From contig JASAMV010004774.1 of assembly GCA_030248065.1 (NCBI GenBank), positions 1-64,000 on the forward strand: a stretch of DNA of 64,000 nucleotides, written 5' to 3'. Under the pieces are notes generated by a model. It was not told the DNA's origin, did no database searches, and saw only the letters and a list, made by a program, of their open reading frames with translations. This stretch comes from Rhynchonema sp. JSB1_4 (taxonomy: Eukaryota; Nematoda; Chromadorea; Monhysterida; Xyalidae). Made by a program: the position numbers and the translations under genes. This document shows, piece by piece, positions 10,101 through 22,100 of this stretch (positions are counted from its first letter, which is position 1; every line of letters starts with the position of its first letter).

Positions 10101-13100
10101 GCTCTCCAAATCCGGGCAGTCCAAGTACAAATTACGGTGTTTGCGCGACATTGCTTCTTCTTCATCAATAATTGCTCGGGCAATTGGATGACTAAGATGC
10201 CAAAATCAAATCAAATTTTGAAGCGACAATACGAAAATGTTGCGCATCCATCGTATATCACAGGTGCGTGGTTTTGGACCCCAATTTTATGGGAACGCCC
10301 GTCTGATTCAAACACGAAAGCGCTTGTGGAATTTTCTCTTCCAACAGATTTGGCATTTATCTTCCTCCGCGCAGGCACGCGTACGATTCGCACGAACGTC
10401 CGAATCTATCAGATGAGAAGGTTGTCTGTGATAAGCACAGCGTTGCGTCCGTGCTCAAAATGTACTTTCGCGAGCTGCCCAACCCGTTGTTCACCTATCA
10501 TTTGTATGCTCAATTTATGGTTGGTTTGGCTTGTTTGTCGGCCTTATTTGTTGCTCTCTTATAAAATTTTATTGCGTTTTGATTTGATCTTCAGGCATCA
10601 GAATTGGTGATCGAATCGGATCTGTTTGGGTCGCGTGTCTTTTGAACCAAGGGGGCCAGTTGCGGAGATCAACTAGCCCCAAATTGTGATTTTAAACAGC
10701 TTGGAAGTTGTTCCTGGACAGTAAAAGTGTTACTGAATCACAACCTTTGGTTGTCAAATATTCAACATGGTCATTTGACCAAGTCTGATCTGGTCCGATC
10801 CGATCACGAAGTTCGATACCGTTCTGCTTATGTGCATTGGAAAACGTGCGAAAGTTCTCCTGGAGTTTTTCAAAATTTAGTGCCTGAAGAAAGCAGTTTC
10901 AGCTGGCTATCGCAGTGTGTATTGTGTGGAGCATTACTCCCCAATGAACGTTATAAAACAAAGCGTCCTACACAATAAGCGAGCGCACACCTCAGTGAAG
11001 GAAAAACTTTGAATGTGCATTGGTCAATTCTGTCTCTGAGCCATGACATGCCATAACAGCAGCTGGCTGGCTGGCTTGCCAGCGGGTTAGCGTTTTTTAC
11101 ACCGGCTCACACAACACAGCATATGTTATGGTGAACTCCCCTCCGCAACTCTGCCGATCTTGAAGAAAAATTTGGAAGCAAAAACTGTTAGCGACACGAG
11201 CATTTGGGGACTAAGATAGTTGACTTTGGACGAAATCATGAAACATTTTTCCAGGAAATCGGTCAGTCGCCTGACCACGGCTCAGCGGTGCGTGTCGAAA
11301 TGTTACGTGATATCGTGCAGCAGCTGCCGCCGCCTAATTATCGGTTGGATAACTCAAAAACTATGTTAAAATTTTTCTTCGATGTTTTCGAAAAAATAAT
11401 ACGTTTCTGTCCATAATTCCAGCACGGCCGAGTACCTGATGCGTCACTTGCACAGACTCAGTCAGCATCGTGCCATCACCGAAATGGACACACAGAATCT
11501 GGCCATTTGCTGGGCCCCGAATTTGTTCCGGTACGTTTGCTCTTAGGTGTTATTCAATTCCCTGATAATATTAGTGATTAACGAACATTGCGAAATGAGT
11601 GGGAATCAACAAGACAAAGGAAGAACGAGTTTAAAGCTAAAAGATCACACTGTTTGCGTGGAACGTGTGTGTGTTGTTTCATTCTCTGAACACAGAAGGA
11701 TAACTTGATAAATGAACGAAAGTATCACATTCCTAAAACTCCCAAAGGAAATTCGGGACACAGTTCGATGTCAATTTCTTGGGTACGGAATGACCTGCGG
11801 GCCCGCACCAAGTCTACCTGGTGGCCAAAAACGAAATTGTGTGCTAAATATGAATGCGCGTTCGCACAAATTTGTCCCTGTGTGTCGAGTCTTGTGTTTT
11901 TTTGAGAACCGATTGTTATGTCTAGTTGCTAGCTGGCTGTTCCAAACTGGCGACTGAAAAACAGTTGCGCCTGGCTTGCTTGGCTCGTTGGGTTCTGCTT
12001 GCGTTGGTGGAAAGAGGAAAAGCCGTGAACCCTGTCCTGCATTGTATTCAGAGCGACCTTCAACGACAAAAAATCCAGTGTTTTGGCTGACTCGCCTGCT
12101 CGGTTGGTTATGACAAGCGGTTGATGTCTATTATTGTAATATGTAGTACCAAAATGCCAGTACTTTTTGGTCGCTTCCCTTGCGGGATGGAAAAAGCGTG
12201 TGTAGGTGGGGGAACAACAAGTGTGTTTAGTTGCACCCAGCCAAAACTCAGCTTCGTGGTGGTGGCCGTCGAAGACCTGTCCATTTGAAGAAAACTTCCA
12301 CAAAAACCTAACTGCTCAGGCTTTCCTTCAGGGTTTTGTTTAACGGAATAGGCCTTCATTCAGGGTTAGGTTAGGCTTAGGCTTAGGCTGCCGGCCAGGA
12401 AGACATGAACAAAGGAGAATTACCTAACTTGTGCCCGAACTGTACCAGTGCCCATTTTTTGGTGCACGAACGACATGAATACCCTTCTCTAACCAAAAGA
12501 ATTGTTTTCCACACATTTTATATTTTTCGGGGTTTTTCGTTTTCGGGGTTTTTCGTTTTCGGGGTTTTATTTTCGGGGTTTTTATTTTTCGGGTTTTTTT
12601 TTCGGCGTTTTTTTTCGGGGTTTTTTTTCGGGGTTTTCGACCCCACCCTTCGACCACCGATTTTATGCGCACTGGCCTAATCTGACCTGTTTTAAACCTA
12701 GCTGATCAGGATGTCATACCGAACAACTTGTACACTTCGTCGACATGCAGTTGTCAAAATGGTTACACGTCATAAAACTCAACAACAGTGTGTGGGCTGT
12801 GACACCACTACCACTACTCAGCTGTCAAAAGACACTTGTCGTTCATCGCTCAGTAACTTGTCACATTTATAGTTTTTGCATCTGAAAAACGGCTCTCTGT
12901 GGGTCAATGAGTGTGTGTGTGTGGGGTCTGAATTTAAATTATGCACAATAACCAACTTCAGATGCTTTATAACTGTAACTAGATTGGAACTCAGCCCAGA
13001 ACCAGCTGACATTGGCTCGACACGGTACTCATAGTGAGTGAGCGTGAGAACACTCAGACACGGAACAAGACAGCCTGGTCTAGTTTCACTCATTACTTTG

Positions 13101-16100
13101 TTGGACAACCGGCCATCTTTGTGCGATTGAGTTGTGTAATCTTGCAACAACTGACCAATAGTTTATGACTGTGTACACACGACAAGACACATAGACGGCA
13201 AGAGTGACCAAGTTCTTGTATAACATACTTGTTGCGCAGAATCTTTACACATTGTTTAATTGCTGGGTTGGTTCAGGGCCCTTTCCCTATATGCTCAACT
13301 GGGTACATTTCTGTACCCAACATCAAGTCTCAAGTCTGTCAATTCGTGGTTATTATACCTTATGAAGCTTCTTCGAAAATCGGCCAAATGGACAAGATGT
13401 AGGTTTATTCGAAAGTGGGCCTGTTGCGTCCACAAATTACCTATATGTATGGGTCGTTTTTCGTCTCGCTTTACACGCACGTTTAGGTGCGAAACTATAA
13501 CATGAAGACTTTCGGCGTTTCGTAACAACCGTTCAAACGTGAAATTTCGCGGTGCTCGTTGCCTGTGTGTGTGTGTGGTCGTGGTGAAAGTAAGTGCCGC
13601 ACACTACACCTTGTTGAACTGCAATTGTATTGTGTGTTGTGTCCTGAGCTGCCATTAATACTTTTGTGTTTGGGTTGTTTACGAATTGTGATGTGTCTAT
13701 CTCAATGAACGCGTAAGTGTGCAAAGCGAGACGAAAGGGAAACTCTTTTTTGTGGTGCCTGCCTATAGCCTATCCTTTCACTTATTTGGTCGGGTGTGAT
13801 TCTGTGTCAATCTATAATGATAATTCATCCGCGCTGAGCGTTCGCGTCGCCGACTGAATGGCGGCGTTGAAAATTATGGGGTTTTTATTCAGCATTCAGT
13901 TCACACTGAATTTGTCTGCCTATTGTACAGACTAAAAACAAAACAAATATAATCGATCTTTTTTCTCACATGACCCCAGAATGTGAGAGTGTCGGCACAA
14001 TATGTGCACATGAAATAATGATCATTATGTATGAGGGTGTGTGCGGTGGTTTGTTTCAATGGATTTCAATGTTGTTTGAAACAGTCTTCGCGTCACGTCA
14101 GCGTGTGCTTGTTTGCACGACTAAAATGCGTGTGCACGCGCAGCCTTGAAATATTGTGAATCAGTCAGCCAGTGGCGTCTTTGTGAGAGCCCAGCACTAC
14201 AATGACTATGGAGTGATTAGAAAGGGACTCACGAGTTACGAATTCTCACTTGGTATTTCTAATCAATGATGCTGCCTGTCGGTGTCTGTTTTTATGTTGC
14301 TTTTTCTTGGTTGGCCTGGCGACGCTTTTTCAGGAAAGGGTTTCGACATGATGTATAATATTGCACAACGCGAAAGGGGAACATGCATTTCACAGAAGAA
14401 TGTACATACAATGGGTTAAACAAATTTCACCTTTTCTGCATGGCAATTAACGAGTCCACAGTCTCCTCATGTAATATACATAGAAGATGTGGCAATAGCC
14501 GCACGAAAGAGCCATAATTATAAGTTTATTATTGATCCCAAATCACCTATATACTGTATAAATGCGCGATTTATTATTTTCGATCTTATCAACTTTCAAA
14601 CGTACATCGATTGATTACTTGCCGAATCGTAGTGGTTTTCGACTGTCACGCACTTGACGACGTAAGCCCTCGACCAGGTACACTATGGGCAGCACTTGAC
14701 CATCACTTCGTTTTTGGCTGGCCGATTGGATGGGTGCTGTTAGACTCAGTTGGGGCAGGGCAGGCTGGAAAATTGGGAATGTTTCATGGTGAAAATGTGG
14801 TGATTTTGGTGGTATACCTGTGTGACTGCCAAGTTGTCGCTTGATGATGTGCTCAGAGAGGACCATGTTCTGGTACACCTCTCTGTTGTAAAAGTTAGAG
14901 TTGGGCAAGACTCGGATTCAGTTTAGATAGATTTCATCAGTAATTTATTGCAAACATGCTAAGTCACGAAGCTCGAGAGGTACCATCAAGCTCTTCCTGA
15001 AATGAAACATCACCTCTACCAACCAACCTGTTGTTGTTGTTGTTCATCAACGATTTCGCGCAACAAATCAGCCAAATCCGACCGGGTCAACATGGCAACA
15101 CTGCGTTTGCTTCGTGGCATACCGTTACCGCCGGTTGGGGCCAGTACGGCTAAGAGAAAGGCGATAGCGAACAGTTTGCTGATGCTCAAGTTTGAGATCA
15201 TGCTCTTCGGACTGCTGAGCGGAAATTGCATCTTTGGTGCTATATGTCGATATTGCACGCTGAGCTAGCTGTTGTTGGATTGAGCTGTCTCTCTTGTGTA
15301 CCTGCAGCAGTGAAGATGGTGGTTTAATTTTTTATGGTGTTTAGTGGATATGGATCATCAGTGAAAGATATCGAAACAAGCACAGCAACGTTGCAGCTTG
15401 GAGTGGACTACAGACTGGTCTTTGATGCCATTTTGATGCGAAATTTTTGACATGTTACCAAAACTGCAATGAACAACAAACAATGAGATAAACAGTGGTG
15501 CTAAACTGGCAGATACGATTACGGGGGTTGCTGTTTCGTTTTCTTGTCAATCTATAAGCTCGTGGTGACGCAAGAGGCAAGAAAACATGCTAAGTGACTG
15601 TCAGAGGTTGGTATGGTCATGAGATTCTTGTGGAAACATGATAAGGACCTGGCAGCGCCAACAGTTGTACACTAGTAACGAACGAGTTCTGCTTTAAAAG
15701 CGGCGAGACGACAGATATTTGCGAAAATGTGCAGATTTATAAGTGCGGAGAGACGCAGAATTTTCAATTTATCGAAGTAATGGATGCGGGGCACTACCTC
15801 AACACGGTTCATTGCGCACGCACAATCAAGGGACGCACGCAAATGGCTACCTACAATACAGTTATGTTTCTGATCAGATTTGGTTACATACATGCACCAC
15901 TGTGACACGACACGACACATAAATATACGCCCAGGCAAACAAGCCCAGTTCTGGTTACCGACCGCTTTTGTCGGCTTTTGGAAGTAGTAACCAAAAGGAA
16001 CAAATATGTTCACTTTGTTGGTCCCGGATCACATCATAAGGTTCACTGCACAAATTTGGGCAGAGTGGGCGCACCTTTTTGACCACGCTTTTGAGTCGAA

Positions 16101-19100
16101 TATATTTACGTGATAGGCTCGGAGTTGTACAGTCTGTGCTTGCAGTTAGCTGTGAGTAGGTGGGATGAGTGTCTATGTGCCAAGGCAAGGCAGTGACCCT
16201 GATTAAAGTGTTCAACCTACAAATCAAGATAGTAACATGACCTTCAATTTTGAAGTCATTGTACATACGTATGTAGGTACATATTGTATGCGCCCATGCC
16301 CAAACGAAAGTATACAGTACGTTGGCAGGCGAGAAAGGATTACACAGGTGAAGCTGCGAACCGTTAATGCGAAAAGTAAAAATCTATCAATCCCTGGGGC
16401 TTTTATGGGCATTAAAGTCCACCGATGCTGCCATTTATGTATGTAGTATACTGTAAGTGCAACGTTACTTCAAGAAACTTTTGGGCTGTGGGTAGAGCTG
16501 GAACATGGTTACGTCAAGGAGGTCAGAATCATTTGGTTTCTTTATGTATGCGTGAAATACATAGATTTGCATAATGTTTGCGTGGTCAGGTGGGGAATCT
16601 TCGGAAAAAATAAAGCCATAAAGTTTGGCAAATAAGCTGAACAATAGGTCTCGGTGTGTGTGTGATGTGAGTTGAGATGTTGAGCTTGGTAACGCACGCT
16701 ATCAAGCTACATCTATTACATGCAGGTGACGTCCGTGGTGACAACAGTTTGGCAATTTCTTTTATGAATTTAAAAATTCTAAGCTGGCCGGTTGTGGTTC
16801 ATTATGTCTCCTTTTCTAGGGGCGAGACCCAAAATGTTCAAGCCTTCAAATATCGGTGTCACGTTGCATTCCCCGATGGTCTATTTATATGCAGCTCCTT
16901 CCCCCCGCATACTGTATGTACAGTGTGTCGTGACTCAGTCCACTCTTAAAGTGTTGGCTTCTCTTTGAATGTGGTCCTGGCTGGCCGTTTCTTTTTTTCT
17001 GACGACATGTTTTCATGCTGTGGGCGGATCGAAACGTTGCGTTCTTAAACGTGTCAATCCAGATGGGCGTCTTTAATTACAAGCATTTTGGTTTGGTTGG
17101 TGTGGTGGTGGTGCCGAGAAAATCGTGCGTAAGCTCGGTGTTGGAGGTATACTGTTTGCACTTCTTGTGTGGGGCATGTTTGTTTTAGTGACGCATCTCG
17201 CTTGCTTGTCGCCTGTTCCAGATATTGCGTAACAGATGGTCTTGATTCCAAAAATGCTATCTGCACGATATGTAGATGACGTGGGATCTGCTTTAGGACC
17301 AGCTTAGAAAAGCAGACTTTGCTGTTACTTACTGTTAAGATTGAAACGAATGACAAACAAAGCAAAGCACCCCGAATTTGTCGCAGTTCTTCAGGTTTAT
17401 TCCAAGCAGCCCTGTAATATCAAAAAATTCTGAGTTGAATTTCCGAGATCAAGTGAGTGGGTGTTCTACGAACAAGCCCCAGCGAGTCTGAGCCCCAGTC
17501 GAATTGAAAGCCGTCGTTTGTGCAGATGATTGTGTTTCCATTGATGATAATTCACCACCATTTGTATCTGTGTTTTGGCAGCGCCTGTTGTTCACGCTGG
17601 TGGAATTCGTCCTGTAGTTAAAATGAAACATCGATAAAAAGTCCAGAATATTAGTGCCGCATGTTAAAGTAAGCCCAACCATGATGAATTGTCTGAATCG
17701 TTCGAGTGTGTTGCGGATTTTCTGTAGATCTTCAGTATTAGCAGCTCCTTCGCGAGATTCCGACCGCTTGTCCGCTCGCGTGGCTGCAGCGGGTTAGAAA
17801 AGTTGTGCGTGGAGTGGCGCATACATGCATATGCATACATTCGCATGCTGAACTTATTTACAATTACAGCTGTGAAAAAAGCACACGAGCTCGAGTTGCG
17901 CATATGTATAGTCGAACTGCTCTTATCGTCTGATGTTATGTACATGTATAAAAACGGCATCGTGAGCTTGAGGGCTGGCTTGGTCGGGTAACATGCTGAT
18001 TTTGCCTTGCAATGTTGAATAAAACAGTTAAAACTCATTTTTTATTTTTTCTTGAAAATTCAACATTAAAAATATGCACCAACAGCCGACCTTTTTGCGA
18101 CGCTTGCGCCATCGCATCGACAACGGTTGCCGGCGGTCGGTACATCCATTGAGGTGGTATCGCGTGCACCACGGCACCCAGCACAAGCAGGAACACGCAT
18201 AACGCCGTATTTCGTTTCATTGTTACTCGATTTTCGGAAAATATAGTACCCCACCTTGTCACTTACACTGGCCTGGAGCACCCGCCCGTGGCACAGAATG
18301 TAGTTTATCTGAAACATTGGAGGGTCTTTCCTTGGTACATGGCATGGCCATGGTTCACCTGCCAAACTTCACGGTTGAATACTCTTTGGCCAGCACAAAC
18401 GTTGAAAGGCATTACGAAGTAAGGCACTACGAAGCGTCTGCATGTGCCGTATATTCGTATAACTAGCCCACAAAACTAAATTATAACGCTCTGACCGTAT
18501 TTCTTTGTCTAATTTTATCATTAGAACTTATAAACACCTGATGATGACGAGATTTTCATTCTCAGTAGAAAGCGTCGTGATTACGTCAAGCCGCTTAATT
18601 GATCAGAGAGCTGTCATCACAGCCACACTGAGCTTGGGGCTTTTCTTGTCTTATCCATCGTAGGTACAAAATTATATTTGTCGCCACGGCTTTTCAAAAC
18701 CAGAATAAACTTTCCAACACTTCGTAATTAAAACAGCTGATGAGGGAAATGAGAGCCGTATAATCATGTGAGCAGATTTTAAAAATGGCAATTTTATAGC
18801 TTGCGCCTGTACGCATTTCCGGATTTAATACTCATACTCAACCATATTTTGTGCAGAAGTTTTGCAGCCGCCCACAACGTTTGTGATAATAAGATAATTA
18901 CCAGTAAGCATGCGACGAGGCAGCATAAACAATGAGGTAAACAAATCGTTAACGAAATGTACGACTGGGCTCGACTAAAAATAGTGCTCTTGCTCTGATA
19001 GTGATGCTGAAGGTTCCGGATCACATGCGCTGTTTTGAACAGGGCCAGCCATGTGGGACTAACTATTAATCGAAATATGCCATAAAATTTGCGTAAAATG

Positions 19101-22100
19101 GAACGACAAGGAAGAAAAACTAGGCACGTGGAACACAAAGGGCGGGGTCTGTCAAGTTCACGCAACAATATCCAGTAGCTCTCTTGTGTGGGCGGCCAAC
19201 TTGTTGTACATGACCTGCGTGTCGGTGGGTCCATGTTCCAAACGAACAAATAGGTAATGCATACGTTATGTAGGGCTGGCTAATGGTACAGGCGTCAACT
19301 CAAGTGGTCAACTCTCGACGTCAACTCAAGCCACCTTAAATAAGCGCGAGAAATTATGCAGAGTTGCCGACAAGAGTTGACGGCAGTACTTATGACCCTC
19401 TGTTCTGTGCCTCCTTATTTGCTCAAGTAAAGTTCGGTCGGTCTTTGTCTATATGCTAATCCAAGTCCATCTGAGTTAAGCGGCTGCAGATGACAAGCAA
19501 AAACGGTCATAAACTGAGACTTGGGGTATGAAACTTGGCACATGGTCAGTTGCTTTGGTTCAGTGGTTCGTGAGCGTGCGTGCTTGATAGAAACCGGAAA
19601 GCTTCACAAAACTAAATTATAACGCTCCGACCATGTGTCATTGTCTGATTCTAATAATGAATAAAGTTTTGATGACGTGAACCGGTACAAAGTTAAAGGG
19701 AAAAACTAATCACACGCATTCTACTCGCCAGCATGGACATGATTCTGAAGTACACATAACCGTACATGTGGTTGGTTATATGATATAATCACAAAAATCT
19801 TTGCATCACATACTGTATCGACTTCAAAGAATGTCCGTTAGTTAGTTGAAAGAATGACGTTCATCAGCCAGAAGCGTTGTCTCTGTTTATGCAAAGTAAA
19901 GACTGTTTTGTTGCGAAGCTACGAACGCTGAAGAACCCTAATCGAAATCTGTAATTGTGGCTGTAACTGCGGGGTATGACGTGGTTGATGTTGCCTTGAC
20001 TGCTTATTTTCGGTGTCTCCTGGCACTGGCGGCGTACCAATGAGCTTAACCAGCTACTTCAGACCTACCTAATGGACCATCACGGTTCAATTGCCTGATG
20101 TTATTGTGGCATCCGGTTCACACGGAAGACCAAAAATAAACAAACATCTAGAACGATGTTCTATCTGCTCCTACCGTGGGTTGACGTCACAAGTGCGAAT
20201 AAGAATGCATCTGGAAATGAAAATTGTATACACACTGATGCTGTAATGAAAAATTGAAAATTAAACGTTCCGCCACAGACCTTCGTAATAAACCTGACCT
20301 ACGTATGTATGTAAGTAAATCGCGCATTTTGCAGATCGCACACACAAGAGCTGAGCACGGCGGGTGGTCGTGAGCATTCGGGCACTCCCTCCTATCTGAC
20401 CGGGGTGAATGCCCAAGCCGTTGTGACCGAACTGATGATTCGCTGTGTTGATCAGGTATATTCTTCAAGAACTTGTCGCATGTTTACTGTCGCATGATCG
20501 CAATATTTGATGTGTTATTGCTTTTGTCCATGGTTAATCGCCAATGACCTTTTTTGAACCTTGAAGGTATTCAATCGTCAAGCGAGCGAATCAACAATCA
20601 GTGAATCAGCGGTGTCATCGATCACATCATCATCATCGCCACGACCTAGATCGACCAACAACAATGAGAATGTGAATGATGCCATGTACACTAGTCCGCA
20701 GGCCGCTGGTTTGTGGAGGTTTTTGTGCATATACCTAGCAAGTCGGATAATTCGTGCAGTGATGTGCGTACAAACGGTTTCATGCCCTCTGTTGACACTC
20801 ACGGTTTTGCAGTGGAAGCATTTTCAATGAACAAACTGAACAGTAGGCTTGAATGAAAGGTTTTTCTCAAACATGTGCCGGATCCGTCAAAGCGTGAGGC
20901 CGTCATAGCATCCGTCATAGCATTGTGTTGCGTGAGAAATGTTCTCTCTCCGAGCTCTCACTAGTCTTTTCAAAACAATGAATATCCCTCCATCACCATC
21001 TTCGTCTTTGCAGACCAAAAGGTGCAGCGTCGTTCCCGTCCCCAGTCAACGACCAAACTAATGGATCTGACCGAGGCCCGGACGCGTCTGATGTCAGCGC
21101 GAACGTGCAAAGTGCCCGATGATGCTGGCCTGCCCGATCTGAGCACACGCAAATGCATCGATGTCATACCTGATGTTGGGGAGGGCAAGAGGGGCGAACC
21201 ACCCAGGTTCATTCCACCCAAACGGTTGGTTGGCTTCGTGTTTCTTACTAGTGTTTTTTCCACGACCCATGGTTGTGTACATACAGCATGATCACCATTA
21301 GAAGCACTAAATCAGTCACCACAGTCATCCCAGTTCAACATATCTGTCGTCAACAGTCAAGTACCACCCCTCCCTTGTACTGTAGGTCGCCATCAGTGCA
21401 GATGAGTGGTGGTGGTGGCTCGACCTCGTCATGGTGGTCGTCCTTCCTGACGCCCAACGACGCCCGTCTGTCGCAGAGCACCACCGGTGCCGCTGGGGGC
21501 ATGTTCTCGAGGGGCAGCAAATCGAAAGCAAGGTGTGTTGTGCTGGCTGATCGGTCGAGTTGATGATGTTGTGTACGCTATGTAGATTGGGTAGTTTTTG
21601 TTTATTGAGGCTGGGTGAAATTGAACATTTTTCATTCATATTGGTTCATGTGGCTGTCAACGCAGAACCGCAGCAGGTCATAGATAAAAGATATCAGGGC
21701 CAGATATTTGATGCGGGCAGAACATTTTGTTCTCTATATAGGTCAGAAAGGAACTTATGGATGTCGTGGATCTGGGTGTATGACCGGATCAGATCATAGA
21801 AAATTTAGCTTTCAAAAAATTGCGCCTGGAGAGTACCTTGGGAAAACTTCTGTTTATTGAAAAAAACACGGGGTGACGAATAAGGGACCGGGCCGATAAT
21901 CCAAGACTAATGACTGTTTTTGTTGTTTCATGCGCTATGAATTAGTCCAGGACGAAGCATTGGGTGTTATATGTACCAGTGCTTTTACGATGGCAGGGAA
22001 ACATTTCGCTGTCTAAAGATACCAATTTTCTTCCATCTTGCAGACCCCAAATTTCGGCACCGATCCAACGTTCGGCAACGACATTGGCCGTTGGTGACAT

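Larger units (their letters stand above)
11531..20334 (+). other. Giant intron 13 (8804 bp) of the RhoGAP gene
   Basis: Donor GTACGT after PNLFR and acceptor TTTTGCAG before SHTQELSTAGG; the flanking exons join in phase (CG+A) and rebuild the end of the RhoGAP domain, whereas other introns of the gene are mostly 60-800 bp. The intron carries two minus-strand peptide genes (14615-15201 and 17552-18220), the TTAGGC/TTTTTCGGGG repeat (12357-12637) and a direct repeat pair (18471/19605). From 12640 to 14569 and 15300 to 17390 I see nothing beyond short unsupported frames. Confidence 0.85.

Noticed and set aside
10595..10644. Possible extra RhoGAP exon after TTGATCTTCAG (ASELVIESDLFG)
   Set aside because: It runs into a TGA and no donor keeps phase with the next exon; joining 10519 directly to 11255 gives the expected domain length.
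12405..12705. Phe/Gly-rich open frames (GFSFSGFF and so on) at 12.5 kb and 50.8 kb
   Set aside because: These are translations of the TTTTTCGGG simple repeat, not genes.
18794..19249. 151-codon open frame on the minus strand in intron 13
   Set aside because: Composition is hydrophobic and cysteine-rich without a domain or splice context; likely T-rich intron by-product.
19158..19262. 34-codon minus-strand frame (HYLFVRLEHGPTDTQ, MYNKLAAHTRELLDIVA)
   Set aside because: It reads like the end of a real protein, but no acceptor, upstream exon or poly(A) signal could be tied to it. Kept as a curiosity only.
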